Shown: positions 34,801-48,200 of the stretch, piece after piece
Position numbering within the stretch: the first letter of the stretch is position 1
How the letters are laid out: every line of letters begins with the position of its first letter
NCBI RefSeq assembly: GCF_002865645.1
Contig: NW_020194677.1
Coordinates: forward strand, 434,001 to 498,000
Source of the DNA: Hyaloscypha bicolor E
Taxonomy: Eukaryota; Ascomycota; Leotiomycetes; Helotiales; Hyaloscyphaceae
Direction of reading: 5' to 3'
Length of the DNA: 64,000 bases
The notes under the pieces: generated by a model
What the model was told of the DNA's origin: nothing
The model's database searches: none
The model's input: the letters and a program-made list of their open reading frames with translations, nothing else
Program-made: the position numbers and the translations under genes

Positions 34801-36719
34801 GAGCCTGCATCGAGCTAAATGCCCCCATATCGTCCCATTGGGTGGAGAGAGAGCCTTCAGATCTGGATTTCGAGATTGCCATATTCCTCGGAATTGCATG
34901 TGCGTTTTTTATTTTTATTTTTTGTTCGTAAAAGAAAAGCAGGATTCTGAGGGGGGTGGACCCTTGGATCTGGGGGCGTGTGATAATCGATAGATCTGGT
35001 AGATTTGGTACCGAATCGAGGGAAGGGATGAGGACTTTGCATTTTGCATTTGCCTTTTGCTTTTGGAGCTGAACCTCGGAATTGGCGTGGTGGAAATACC
35101 GTAGTATGCGTGCGTGCGCCTCGCGTCAAGAGGCTCCACATTCCAGAAGGAATTGAGCGCGACAGCTGAATGTCGTACGTCCCCGCCGTGGCACGATGGT
35201 ACCGATGTGAAATTTCGTGAAGATCCTCATCAAGCCAGCGGCGGATACGGGCATACAGTGCAAATCCGCATTGCTCAGGATCCACGGCTTCGCAGCTGCG
35301 AAAACGATGGACTCGGCACGCTCGGCCGGCGATACTCTGGAATCTCGGCGTCCCTTTCGAAAATTCTCTTTTTGAATCCACAATTCCTTGCAGAGTGATT
35401 TTCCTGGGCTGCAAGTACCGCGGCGGGACGGAGCGGAGTGGAGATTCTGCGCTCCGAGTGAAGTTTTCACGATCTTTCCCCACACTGTTACCTCATACCG
35501 GTCTCGTGGCCTTTTACTTGCTTTGTCAAACATGAAGCTAGAATCCACTTCAATGATGATTTCAGAATTGCTTCTCCGTTCCTGTGCAGCAGCTCCGTAT
35601 TCAACGGCCAAACCCCGTCTGGTTTTTTTATTATTTTTTTCTTTGATTTTTTTCTCTAACTTTTTGACTCCGCAACAAGCAAAAATCTTGAGTCCCTCAA
35701 CCCCACAAAGTCAATTCGTTACCTCACACCTCTCCCTTCACCTCCGTTTTCATCATCCATTTCGTCATCACACCTGCAAGCACCCAACCTCAAACCCACT
35801 GCCCCTCATCTGCTTCATCCACCTCACGAACCTACCCCTCTTCACATCCACCCATCCATCCATCCATGCCCTCCCAGTTGCCAAGCACTATCTTCCAGCC
35901 CGCACCGCCACACATCCCCACATCAGCCCCCTAGCCCCAAAATTAAGTTTGAGGCTGAACGTGTGTCCAGGGGTCCCTTCGCGTCGTCCGCACCCAATCG
36001 TCATCCTCTAACCAACCCTAATCAAAAATCACACGCGACCGAAAACGCCACGGACGAAGTTTCAACTTTACCTGAAATCAAACCCGGTCTTTCCTGCACC
36101 TTCCTCTGCTGTGGATAAGCTTCTCACGCCGCCCGTCGGGCTTGGGTTTGTTTGGGGGTGTCTGACGCTGAGGGAGGAGGATGTGACTTGAGTGCATATT
36201 TGTTCCATCTTTCAGTTTTGCCGATTCACATGAGTTCTTGAGCCAGGAGTGCGAATGCCTTCCTGTGAACAGTGCTCCCGTCTAGCCTGTCAAAAATCAA
36301 CTACCGCGGGTCTTGGAAGCCTCGGGAAGGGCGATATTTGGGGATGCAGAGGCCGTGCTGTACCCGTGCCCTTACATGACCTGATGTGAAGTCTGTGGGC
36401 TTCAGGCTTGAGGGATGGATGCAGATGCATTGCCGGTCAGCCTCAACTCGGGTTCTAACCACTGATCCTGTGAGTTTGTGCGGTAGCCGTATATAAAATT
36501 AAACATAGATGCTGTGGATGACAGCTGCAGGCATGCGAAGGTTAATAATATAACCAGGTAAGAATAGAACATGGATTTTATTCATGGTGTTGTGACTAAC
36601 GAATCCGTAGAGGACCCTGACTTCGTGTCGTCTCCAAGCAGCACTCATCCTTACGAATCAGGGGCTTGGACCCCGCGTTCCCAACCACAGCCCTCATCTT
36701 GGCTAAACCCCTAATCTTC

Positions 36720-36738
36720 AAAAAAAAAAAAAAAAAAA
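36720..36738. repeat. Poly(A) tract, 19 bases
   Basis: An uninterrupted run of adenines in gene-poor sequence. It is not followed by a target-site duplication or element that I can recognise. Confidence 0.9.
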
Positions 36739-38800
36739 GCTCTTTGCAGAGCAGAGTAGTACTCGTATAACCTCCCCACTTCAAATCTTCAAATCGTATG
36801 CTCCCCGACAGGGAAATCTAGTCACAGCAAGCAAAGAAGAGGGGGTTTCGCACAGACATGGGAAAATTGGGGACTCGGGAGTTTGATCGAGCTGTCCACT
36901 TCAGAAGAATTTCACCTCCGAAGGTTTTCTTCTTCTGGTGCGTGAACCGAGGAAGGCGAACGTTGAGATCAGACCCCTCCCTCTGTGCTCTGACATCAGG
37001 CACATCCACATGCGAAAGCCAGAAAAAAAGAAAAACTCCGAGAAAGGAAAAGGAACAATTAAACATTCGATGACGTACGGGACGCGGAATCGTAAAACGG
37101 CCTCGCTTTAATGGTTGTATTGTGCTCACGGCGTCTATTCTTCGAATGGAGTGGATGGGAAGGGGAGGGATCCCTCAAGGGCAGGGATAAGGTACAACAT
37201 GCAGTCCGGGGAATTCTCCATCTCCAGGCCCCAACACGATTCGAAAACACACAAGGCTGGGTCTATCAAACTGCTCAAAAAGTAATCTACGGACAAGATC
37301 ATCATCAAAACGCATCGTCGCGTCTCCAAGCTACCAACTCCACAATCATTTCGTGAGGTTGCAGATTCGCACAGATGCTTCAAAACCACGAAATGATTTC
37401 CTTGGCATCAAAGGAAGCAGGCAGGTAGGCGAGCAAAACCCCTCAAGCCCCTCAAGCTTACCCAGCGGCGTGGTTTGGGCTTGGCCTTCCCTCCACTTCC
37501 TCGCGTCCAATCGAGTCCTTTTGCACACCACGCTCGGGGGAAGCGTTCCTCACTTACTAACAGCCTCTCTTCATCCATTGGCTAGGATGTCAACAAGCAG
37601 GGTACGAGGAAGCAAAGGGGTCCGGCTTGTCGGTACCAAGGTTTTGGATGTTTCTGTTTCTGGGGCCATTTTGCGGGTGGTATGTTTGGCAGGCCCGTTT
37701 TAGGCGGGGAGGATGGGAGAGAGGGAATCCAACGTGAGCATGCACTCCGCATTTTAGTAAGGTCCGATTCAGAAATGCAACATGCTTTTCAAGGGTTAGA
37801 AGATTTAAAGACGATTTGCAGGCAGCTGGTGATGCAACCGAATTGTGCATCCATCTCGATATCGTTCCATACTTCCATGAGCAGATCAGGAGTCGTTTGA
37901 GAGTGAGGGTTTGATTTGACGATGGCTGAATGAAAGGTGGGGGGATGTGGGGTCTGAATGAAACCTCTCGCACTGGAAACAGCAAGCGATGCGATTCGAA
38001 TTTCTTTAACGCCCAGAAAACACGGCAAAGGAATCACGTCACGTCGACGAGATACACGCACGCCATGGAAAGGCAGATCTCACCGTCCAAGCGGCTCAAA
38101 TCTCACAGTGTCACACTCGGCGTCGAGGAACGGCTCCACTTCCGCCCTCCACAGTAAATACATAGGTAGGTAGCACTGTCTTGATATGGAAAGGTGAAGT
38201 TGCAGCCATCCGAGACATTGCTTCCCCCTCGACCTCAGGGCTCAAGCCCTGCCCTGGCCTTGAAAACGGTGCCCATTTTTCGCTCTTCCACCAATCAATC
38301 AATCATGAAATACAGAAACGATTGGTGCGATTTCGAGGTACAAGAAAAGGGGAAAGAGAGTTGCAGCGTCGCACCACTACTGCCCTTGATGTTCTGCGCA
38401 GATCGCAATCGAGTCAGCGCGGAGCGGAGCGGAAAGCAGAACCACATCACATTTGCAGATGCAGATGCAGCATAGCCCTACGGCTGAGGCGTGAGGGCTT
38501 CCCACTCAATAATCTCACGCGTCGCTGTTTCGAGCACTTCTTCGCGTTTCCACAGTGGATCCTTCCCCGCAATCCTGGGAACCCGCGTCCATGACACCTT
38601 CTGCTTCTGGAGACAACGATACCAGCCTGGAATAATTCGGCGTCAACAAACTCCTATATCTGCAATTTATTGTTTTTTTTCCTTCTTCAAATCTCCAAAA
38701 CCAACATTGTTCGGCTCGGGTATTAACACCAGTGGGTATGTACGTTGATTGGGACTTCCCCATCGCCGTAATAGACGTGAAATGAGAAATCGACGGCACG

Positions 38801-38819
38801 CAGACAGACAGACAGACAG
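38801..38819. repeat. (CAGA)n microsatellite
   Basis: Nearly five copies of a 4-bp unit (caga) in gene-poor sequence. Confidence 0.9.
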
Positions 38820-39536
38820 CGATAAAGTTACGAAACCCACTGAACACGCCCAAACGCGTCCGTACCTCCCTCCCTCGCGTCGCATCCACATGCACACCTG
38901 CATCCATCGTCTCGCTCGTAAGATGTGGCTGGTGCTCGCGAGAGAGGCGTGCAGCCGAGATCGACGGCCCAGCACAGGGCCTCAGCTGCCCCTATCGACG
39001 CCACGCGGGCCCGCCGCCCCTCGGCCCTCCAATCCCTCCGCGAAACACACGATGCAAGAAGTGACTCTCGGAATAATCGGTGCTGTGAAGGCACATAAAT
39101 AACCCACACCATTTCCATGCCAACCTCCCAACCTCCCTCGTTTCCAGCGGCTCAGCGAGCAATCAAGCAATCAAGCAACAGCTTTGCACAATTGGGATGC
39201 GTGAGAAGAGGGAGGGAAAGGGGCGGCGTGGAACCGAGAGCCCCGTGCCGTCTCGCCGTCGGTCGTCCCGCGGGCGACGACTCCCAATGAGTGATCGAGC
39301 TACGGATCGCAAGCGAAGGGCATGCGAGAACGAGCGTAATACATGCGAGAAATGAGCTCGAGGTTAGGGGACAGCGCGTATGTAATTTCCATCGCGTCTA
39401 TTCTCTGGCCCGGGAGGCTTTCCGTCGTTCCCAAGTAGAATGCATAGCAATCAATACATGCAAATCTCCCAATAAAATGCTTGCAAGGCGCCTCAACTCA
39501 ATAGCTGGGGAAAGACTTTTCTAGAAGACAAATCTC

Positions 39537-39555
39537 TTTTTTTTTTTTTTTTTTT
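39537..39555. repeat. Poly(T) tract, 19 bases
   Basis: An uninterrupted thymine run followed by further T-rich sequence to about 39572. No associated element is recognised. Confidence 0.9.
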
Positions 39556-41892
39556 CCTTTTTCCTTTTTTTCTAGAACCCAACCCCCCACCCCCCTTTCA
39601 TTATTGTGTTGGAAATTTTAGATTTCGAGGTTGCTTTCCATGTGTTTTGCTGGGGTTCTCGTTCGTGCACCGCGGGCGGGGGTTTTTTGGAAGTCCAATT
39701 TCGGGGAATTGATGAGTTGTCAAGCCCGTCCTCATTTCGCTACAGGGCTGGGCCGAACGAAGCACAGTGGAACGAAACATGACGACAGAGATCGAAGCGG
39801 CTTTCTTATCTTTTAATCTTTTCTTCGTTGCTTTTTTGCACGCCGTTTTATCGTATCGTATCGTGTGTCATTTGTACTGTGCTGTGCGTGGGATTAGGGT
39901 TTGCAGTGGAATGGTGAGAGGTACAGATACGAGGTGGCGAAAGCGAGGGACGAGTCAGTGGGAGAGCAGAAAGGGGCGGGCACGTGCATGCTTGTCCTCT
40001 GTTGTTGGTGCTCCCATGTAGGATACTTGCAGTTCAGGTTATTGTTTCAGAGACACTGTTTTCTTTGTGCGTTTGTTTGGTAGAGGGATCGTGACCGAGT
40101 TACAAGGGGGTGCTAGAAAGGGGAAAGGGGCACGTGATGGCAATCTGCCCACGTGCTTCCTTTGCTTGGAGAGCATCGGCTTTGTGGGGATACAAACGTG
40201 CTGCTGGAGAGAGAATTCTCGTTCTCATGCCTCACCTCAAATGGAAATGATTCATTCTCAAGGGACTAGCGCTTTTCTGTGATATCACTTTCAAAAGTTG
40301 CAAGCTTGGATAGGTATCAAAGATTCAAAATGGACAGTGAGAAAGCTCAAGCAGTGCATGGAGCCCACGACATCCTTAAGTAGAGGCTTGATAACAGCAG
40401 AATCATTGATAGTAAGTCCTGCCGTTAGCAGCAGAATCTTCTCCGTCCCTTAATGATAGAACAAGTCACTAGTCTCTGTCATCCTTCCCAACATCCCATC
40501 TGAGGGGGCCTGTTTCGCAGCACTAAGGTCACGATACCTTCATTGCAGCCAAAGCAGGTCAAGCCGCCCTGAACAGCTCCCACCACTCCTTTATAACCTC
40601 TGCCGAACGGAGTTAATTCAAATTCACATTTATACACAAAATCTCCTGCTGAGAAAGAACGGGCAAGGTAGCCGAGAGCAAGAAACATCTTGAAGTAGAT
40701 GCGCGATTGTGCTGTTATCGTGGAGGTGGTAAGGGTAAGGCGCAGAGCTTATGTGTGAAGTTTCTCCTCTGCACGATTTAAGTAATGATATTCTTGAGAG
40801 GACCTTCCTTTCAAATACAGATAGCTTCATGCTTTAACTGCACCATCGACACATCATCCTAGTGCTTTTGCGAGGAGTCTCCAGTATCCTGAAGGTAGCT
40901 GCGGAGATGGAGAGGCCATTGCAAACGGATAAAGTAGTCTACTCGTTTCTCTTACCCTAGATTTAAAGCTCGATACACCTCTTTGATTCTTGACAACATT
41001 TAAGTCTTTGACAGCAAGCGCTGGCATCGAACAGGGAGAGCCCTTGAGCCATATGACTGGAGTCTAAACTCAAGGGATAAACACGGATTGAAGATCGAAG
41101 AGCTTCAATGTGAAAGTTCCAATCTCCTCCTTTATCAAGCCCTCACTGCGAATCTCTGCATCAACTGTCTCATTCTAGACGGCTTTGAAACTCATGTAGT
41201 TGGTCATCAGCAATTTTTGTATCCTTGAGATCTCAATGGCAGAGGACAAACTCGATGCCTTGATGGCCCGAATACATCCATGCCAAGTGTACAGTCGCTC
41301 AGCCCTCGATACTTCCGCCGTTGAACGTGTCGCGGCCTCCAGCAACTCAAAGCAAGGATAGCACGTCGTTAAGACAAGCCATTGCGACAGAATCTGAGCA
41401 GGTCCAACACCAGAGACAAATTCAGCTGAACACAGGCAATCGCCACGTGAGATTTGGAATAATGTGCCTTCTGGCCAATCAACCATAAAATCACCTTATT
41501 TCATGTGCTCGTTAAACTCAATCTTGTTTGCTGAAAGCAATACAAGATTTCGACATCAGAACCTACCATCTTCCTCGGCCCAGAAATTGCCCACGCATTA
41601 TAGTATGGGCCCTGGTTGGAAGCCAAGGGAGGCAACGGGTAGTCGTAAGGGAATAGGGGAGGCCCAGGGCTGTTCGCCAGCGAGTGCTGGGCTGCACCCC
41701 GTTGTGGATCGCCTAATGGAGCACTGAGGTCTGAGAAGGGACTTTAGGAGATCGGATATCCGCACTGTTAGATTACACTTTATTACTACAGTAGTACAGT
41801 GCCTGGCAGGCTGGCAGGCAAGAGAATTGCTATTTTCAGCCCAGGTAGGGCTTTTAAGCTCGCGCTAGTTCCAAAGGGACAGACGAGCTACT

Positions 41893-43775
41893 TTACAACG
41901 TCCACACCAGAGCCAGAGCAGGGCAAGCCAGAAGTACCCAATTTCTTGGACTTGACAAGACAATTCCACTCGAAGCCTTTACCGTTGGACTTGGTACTGC
42001 CGATCCAGTAGTCGAACTCGCATTTCCAGCAACTGCAAGTACCGTCCCACATCCTGCATCATACATTTCTGGTAACGCGAGATTGGTCGAGGAAGCGTTG
42101 GTCGGGTCGAAAGCTAGCCTGATGAGGGTGGCATTGGTGGGGTAATACGACGGCCTGAAGTGAAAAAGTCAGTGAGTTCTGTGAAGATTTGGTAGCTGGG
42201 CAATAAATAAGGGAGATATATACCATCCGCCCTGATATGACTTCAAGCCATTGGCAGGATCTTTTGCAAATGTCGCCCAAGCTCCACGCATATAAGCCAT
42301 GACTGCCAACTCCTCAACTGTATCATTGGCAATACCCTTGCCCGCTGGCGGCGTATTGAAGATAATTGGAATTTCCGATCCATGGTATGCGCCACTGTCT
42401 GTTGAGAGAGTCAAGTTCGTATTCTCAAATACACCAAACCAGCGATACCGCCAAGTGGGAACATGATTATAAACAGAGGCGTTTGCACGTGCTGCACATG
42501 GACAAAAGAATTTGTTCAAGTTGGTTTCTTCGTAGAAGGAATCCGATTTTGCACCACCGTGAAGAATGTCGCCCGTGCGGAAGATGGTTTCTTCGTTGTC
42601 GTTTGTGCCGATGAGAAGGGGTGCTTGGATGAACTTTCCAGAGAGAGAGCGAGCGTTGTATTCGGTGTTGCTGAAGACGATAGTGTTGTCAATGGTCGGT
42701 ACGAAGGACGGCGCTGATGCTAACGCGGAGAGGATAGAGGTCGAGTTGGCCGCCCGCATGCATGCCAATGTACTCGAGGCATTGGAAGTTGTGGTGCCGC
42801 AACCAACTTGTCTTGTTATGTTGTACCACATTGCTGCGCTGGTTGTTTCGTTGAGGGGTGGGATAACTTGTGTCGTGCCAGATTCTAGGATCATGCCATT
42901 CACAATAGGGTCGCTTGGCCAGGCGTAGCTGTAGAAATCAATTGAAGCTGCTCCGGCGGACTGCCCGAAAAGGGTGATTCGATGTGGGTCTCCACCAAAG
43001 GCTGCGATGTTATCACGTACCCACTCCACAGCGAGTCGCTGGTCCAAAAGTCCGACGTTGGAGAATCCTGATGGGGTGCTGGGGAAACCAAAGATGTTGA
43101 CGCGGTAGCTATGCAAGTATCAGCTCTCCCCGCAGAAGCGCGATTTAGGCAATCATACTTAAAAGAAACAATGACTACATCCTCTAAATCTGCGAGGTAC
43201 TGCCCATCGTATTGAGGATCTCCCGTCCATCCATTCTGAAACCCCCCACCGTAAACCCACAGCATCACGGCTTTGGCAGGCTCTCCCGTTTGCGGTTTGG
43301 TCCAGAGGTTCAATGTGAGGCAGTCTTCGCTCATCTTTGCTCCTTTTTCCGCACCATCGATGACAATTTGAGCCCCTGCCGCTGTGAGATTTGCAGGATT
43401 GGACGCTGCATTGCTACTGCCGGTCTGCGGAACGATAAGACATGAAGCCCCCTTGATAGAGCTAGTAGTCAGCAAAGTCCAGGAGATACAAGGATAATAG
43501 GCACATACAAAAGCGGAAGCATTGAACGCAGCGGTACCAGTGTATGGAAGTGGAGCAGCGTATCGTAGGCTTCCAAGAGGAGGTTGAGCGTATCGAATCC
43601 CGAGATACTCAGAGACTTCGGTAGCAGTTGGTGCGGCGTGTCCAATGACTGGACCGCTGCTTGTTTGTGCGGTCTGCCCAATGGTCCAATTTTGCTGTCG
43701 AAATTGGAGTGGGTGGTGCGCAGATGCAGCTGGAGCAATCACAAGACTATAACTGAGCAACTTGTCGAGTCTCAT
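41893..43775 (-). CDS. Secreted type-B carboxylesterase/lipase, probably GPI-anchored
   Basis: A carboxylesterase of the cholinesterase superfamily, hydrolysing ester bonds outside the cell. Exons 43775-43509, 43451-43159, 43108-42224 and 42154-41893 give 568 residues. A signal peptide (MRLDKLLSYSLVIAPAASA) is followed by YLGIRYAQPPLGSLRYA and SEDCLTLNLW, two family blocks. The oxyanion hole is VYGGGFQNG, and the nucleophile elbow is GQSAGAAS with Ser237 (most relatives have GESAG). The acid lies in GTNDNEET (about residue 359) and the catalytic His429 in GAYHGSEIP. The C terminus has a Ser/Thr-rich spacer, a small-residue site and a hydrophobic tail (NWVLLACPALALVWTL), which fits a GPI signal. 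The exon 2 start could instead be at the TAG acceptor a few bases upstream. The gene is divergent from the neighbouring transcription factor. Confidence 0.9.
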
Positions 43776-44528
43776 AGTGACGATTTATTTGAAGTGAATG
43801 TGCAACGCGTGAGGTTCTTGGAGCTAGGAAATTAAATATTCGGATAAGAAATGAGAGAGCCTTATATACTACGAGACATGTATGTTAGCCCCCAAGAATT
43901 GGATGTACAAGTATTCACTGAGTAAGGATATCCCAGGTCCGCCGCGGAACGTCAGCAGGCTTCATCTCAATGAAGGTGCAGGCCATCCTGTCTTCACGGA
44001 ACATTGACAAATGAAAGCATTTTTATTTTGAAACGCATCAAAATCACGCCAGGAACAGGATCCTCAATCTTGATGACAATTGTGGAAGTTGAGTTGAATT
44101 GGATAGTTCGTAGAAAAGACTGGGGGTTGTCGAGGCAGCTTATGTCTCGTGTCTCGTATTTCGGATTGTTTGTCCAATGAGGCATCCATTTTGTTGAACC
44201 CTTGCCATCTCCAGCCTTGCCTTACGGGGGCAGTGCGCATCACGGCACAGCAATGTGGCGCGGTGCAACGTCCACATGCTTTCACAATTGAGCTGCCTGT
44301 TGCTCTTCAAGCACATCTGGAAAGTGTCCCGGGAAATCCAGCCTAGACACATCATTCAGTGGCACAAATACTCATTAGTATCGATATTGAACGCTCATTG
44401 GACTTCTTCGTAAACCTTCCCCACGGTTGCGCCGGCCCGTCAGGTCTCGCAGGTCTCCTGTCAAAAGCCAGTCTCACTGAAAACGGTTGAAGGCAGTCTC
44501 ACTAAAGGAACTTCGCGTGCCTCCCGTA
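43776..44528. promoter_or_regulatory. Divergent promoter region, carboxylesterase and transcription factor
   Basis: 753 bp lie between the two start codons. Short frames here (for example 44149-44346) are unsupported. The shared region makes regulation of the esterase by its neighbour possible, but no binding site is clear enough to name. Confidence 0.45.
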
Positions 44529-45992
44529 ATGCCATTGCTAAGACGAACTCACACCAAATCGAGAGGAGGTTGTTTTGAGTGTAAGCGACGGAAAGTGAAG
44601 GTGCGTACGGATACCATGCCAATGTCTTCCTTGACTGAATGCGTCAGTGTAATGAAGTAAAACCAATTTGCGCGGGCTGTACAAAACATGAAACGCCGTG
44701 TGACTATCCGTCTGTAGAAGGGTCTTCCCAGAGGATGCCGCCCGCCCCACGACCTCGACCCGATAGGCTCATATTGCCTTCACTTCTCACATCCACTGCA
44801 GACAGTTCTGTGGCTGCAGCACCTCCTGGAATTGGGGTACTTTTCACTGGGCCGCGGCAATCTCTCGAGCCTGACCCAACCACTCCGCTGAAAAGACTTG
44901 GAAGTTTTGACACGGAGGATATAACTTTAGTACGAAACCCTTTATTTCCAACCCTGTTATATCTTCTTGGTGGCCTGCTGCTCTATGTTGAGTGGAGTCG
45001 TGAGGTGGTCTCGAATACCTGGGTACTTCCCGTCATAGACAGGAGCAGCTGACACTACCACTCTCTAGTGGCACCAGTTTATTACGGCAACAGCGGCAAC
45101 GATGTCGGGTCCTTGGATGACAGAGCTGCCGAAGATTGCTCTTTCATGTGACTATCTCATCCATGGAATGATGTCAACTGCTGCACTTCACCTTGCATAC
45201 TTGCATCCAGATCAACTAGAAAGATACCAACTTCTCTCAGTACAGCACCAAGATGTTGCCCTTGGGCCATTTCAAATTGCCATGTCAAACATCACAACGG
45301 AGAATTGCAACCAAGTCTTTGGATTTTCCCTCCTCCTGATGGTGTCGCACTTCGTATCTTTTCGCGCTCCCGAATTTTTCTTCCCGTCCTCGACAACAGG
45401 AAACAACGGCCTGTCCAACTGGGTCATTTGGCATCGTGGCTGCCAAACTATCTTGAACCAGGCCCGGGAAAGCATCACATCTGGTCCGCTTGCGCCTTTG
45501 ATTGGTGAAGAACAGAGAGCAAGAATCTACACTGAGGCAACTAACCAAACATCAGGGGATGAAAATGACAAAAGCTTGGAGAATTTACTTCGGTGCCTCA
45601 ATGAATCCTCAGCCATCGAAGCTTCCACGACCGTCGCTGAAATGGAAGCGTACGAAGATGCCACAACTCGGCTGCGCAGACTCCTCAAAGCTTCTTCACA
45701 GACAGAGGATCCTGTAATTCGTAGAGCTTTTGCCTCTATCTGGCCCGTCATAATATCTGACGTTTTTATTCAGCTTCTAAGTCAGTTGAAGCCTCTTGCA
45801 CTTGTCATAATGGCCCACTACTGCCTGTTGATTAAGAACTGTCACTCGTGCTGGTATATGGAGCATCGAGCGTACCATATGTTTGATGCAGTTAAACAGA
45901 ATCTGAGTGAGGAATGGATAATATATATAGAACACCCACTGAGGGTTTTTGGGGCGGGCCTTGGAGAAGACGACGCCAACTTGGCTGCTTGA
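44529..45992 (+). CDS. Zn(II)2Cys6 transcription factor
   Basis: A fungal-specific nuclear regulator. Exons 44529-44600, 44648-44929 and 45069-45992 give 425 residues, with all junctions in phase 0. The zinc cluster spans residues 15-42: CFECKRRKVK, then CNEVKPICAGC, then TKHETPC, with spacing C-x2-C-x6-C-x6-C-x2-C-x6-C. The intron after KVK splits the cluster, a placement common in this family. A Pro/Ser-rich linker leads to the middle homology region (LWHQFITATAATMSGPWMTE, SCDYLIHGMMSTAALHLAYL), which resembles the sterol-regulator (Upc2-like) subgroup. The C-terminal LALVIMAHYCLLI and HRAYHMFDAVK also fit. The second intron (donor GTACGA, acceptor CTCTAG) is required because the unspliced frame stops at 45052. 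The gene ends only about 150 bp before an 18-kb AT-rich block. Confidence 0.87.
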
Positions 45993-48200
45993 AGGAGTGT
46001 AGTGGACAGTACACGAGTCAAATGTAAGAATCAAGCCATATCTTGTGACCCCGTCTGTGTTTTGCGTCACCTGTTGAGGCGAAGTCAGGTGTCATTTCTA
46101 GAGTCATGTGCGGAACTTCACGTGACTATGAATGGTTAGCCGCGGTTATATAAGTACTAATAACGCCAAGAACTAGATTATTAGCTACGGAATCAAACAG
46201 GTAATTATTGTAATTACGTAAATATAGATTTAATTAATTAGCCAAGAATAGCTAATCTTTTTAATATAATTTTTATAAATAAGTTCTTTAATTAAATTAC
46301 TTAATATTACTTATTAATAAGAATTCTTTTTAAATAACTTCTAATATTTCAATTATAGAAAATTATATAAGAGCTATAAGTATTAATAAAGTATATATTA
46401 TTTTATATTTAATTAATATTATTATAAATATAAATATAAGCTAATTATAGTTTTGCCTTTACTAGTTTAATTATAAGCTATATAAGTATAAGTATTAAAA
46501 TATAAGTAAATAATTTTAAAACTTTTATTTAATTAAATAACTAGTTTTAATATTTAAGATTATTTATTATTATTTAAATTAAGGAAATTATATTAAAAGA
46601 AAATATTTATATATTAAAATAATTAGTTATAACTTTAAGCTATTTTAATTAAACTATTTTTATAAGTCTTTAAAATATTTAAAAATATAAAAAAGATTTT
46701 ATCTTAAATTTCTTAACTAAATATAAATATTACTAATATTTAAATAACTAGAAATATAAATATTAATAAAATAATAATAAAATAGCTATAGTTTATAAAA
46801 AAGAAATTTATTAAATAATCTTTATATTTTTTTAAAAGAAGTACTTAAGCTTTAATTTTATTATTTCTTATAATAAAACAAGATTAATTATTTTCTTTAT
46901 TATTTTAAAAAATATATATTAATTATTATAATTTAGCTTTTAATCTTATTAGCTAATATAATTACCTAATAATTACCTATATTTTATTATCTATATTTTA
47001 TTATCTTTTAAATATATATAATATAATTACTTTACTAAAGAAATATATTTGAAATATACTAGAGATATTTAAAAGGCTAATATAATACAGCAAGCCGTAT
47101 TCTATTAAAATTACCTTATTTTAATAGTTTTAAGGTTTTAGTTATATAATAAAGGCTAGGGCCTTTTATATATAACTTGCAGGAATTATATAAAAAAGCT
47201 AGCTTTTCTATAGTTCTAGATAATAATCTATTCTTTATATTTAATTAATTAAGCTTTTATATACTATATACTATTTATATTTTACTATTTATACTTTTAT
47301 TTCTATTATTTTACTATTAAGTTATATTTTATATTCTAATATACTTTATATAAGTTTTTATTTTATTATAGTTTCTCTTTTATATATTTTATAATAAGTA
47401 ATATAAGGAGATTAAAACTTTATAGTTAAGGTAATACTCTTATAAAGTTCTAAGGAATTTCTGTAAGGCAGATTATTAGCTTAGTAAATTTAAAGAGAAA
47501 AGGGCTATTATAATACCTTAAGCCTAAAGCCGAAATATTAAGAATATATAAGTATTAATCTTAATATCTTATATTAATTTCTAATATATCTAATAACTTA
47601 AATATAGATTAGCTATAAGATATAATTACCGGTATAATATATAAGAATAATAAAAATAGAGACTAATTATAAAAGAAAAAAAATAGAGGAAACAGAATAG
47701 GAAATATTATATTAAGATAATATAAGTTAGACCTTAGTTAGAAATAGACTTTAATATATAAAAATAAAAATAAATTATTAATTTATATATTATTTTTAGT
47801 TATAGTAAAAACCGGAATAGAGATAGCTTTAGTTTTAGTAATAAAGCTTATTTCTAAATCCGAAAAGAATATTCGAAATAGAAAATATTTTTAATTTCAA
47901 GTAAAATAGTAAATAGAAACCGGAAATAAGAATTAAAAAGAAATCAGAAATCAGAAATTATATAAATAATCTAAAAAAGCTTTTAGAGAAAAGAAAAAAT
48001 ATTAAAAAAAAAAATTCAAAAAATTCAAAAAAATCAAAAAAATCAGAGAAATTAATAAAATTATATTTATTATTATTATTATTATTACCTTTAATAGTAT
48101 TATTAAATATATCTAGTTTAGTAAAATTAAGTAAAGATACTATAGATATTAAGCTAATAGAGTAGAAAAGAAAATATAAGTAATAGAAATAAGACTAAAA
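45993..48200. other. Boundary and AT-rich decayed DNA
   Basis: Ordinary composition continues to about 46140 and then changes within a few tens of bases to sequence almost free of CA and TG dinucleotides and rich in TA. No gene or recognisable element end is visible up to 48.2 kb. It is probably a long terminal repeat or leader of the gypsy-like element that follows, or older repeat debris. Confidence 0.55.

Larger units (their letters stand above)
30356..41892. other. 11.5-kb gene-poor region upstream of the cyclin gene
   Basis: The cyclin promoter and probably a long leader lie at the left end. No frame in this stretch shows a known domain. A 55-codon frame with a good start context (ATG at 33936, ending 34101) and minus-strand frames at 40479-40688 and 41175-41486 look slightly protein-like, but I cannot identify them; 40300-41490 may hold a broken gene. 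Otherwise there is low-complexity pyrimidine-rich sequence and several mono- and microsatellites. Long regulatory DNA for the cyclin is plausible but is inference. Confidence 0.45.

Noticed and set aside
35388..36011. 207-codon plus-strand frame
   Set aside because: It translates to a pyrimidine-tract-derived sequence of Ser, Pro, His and Leu repeats and shows no domain.
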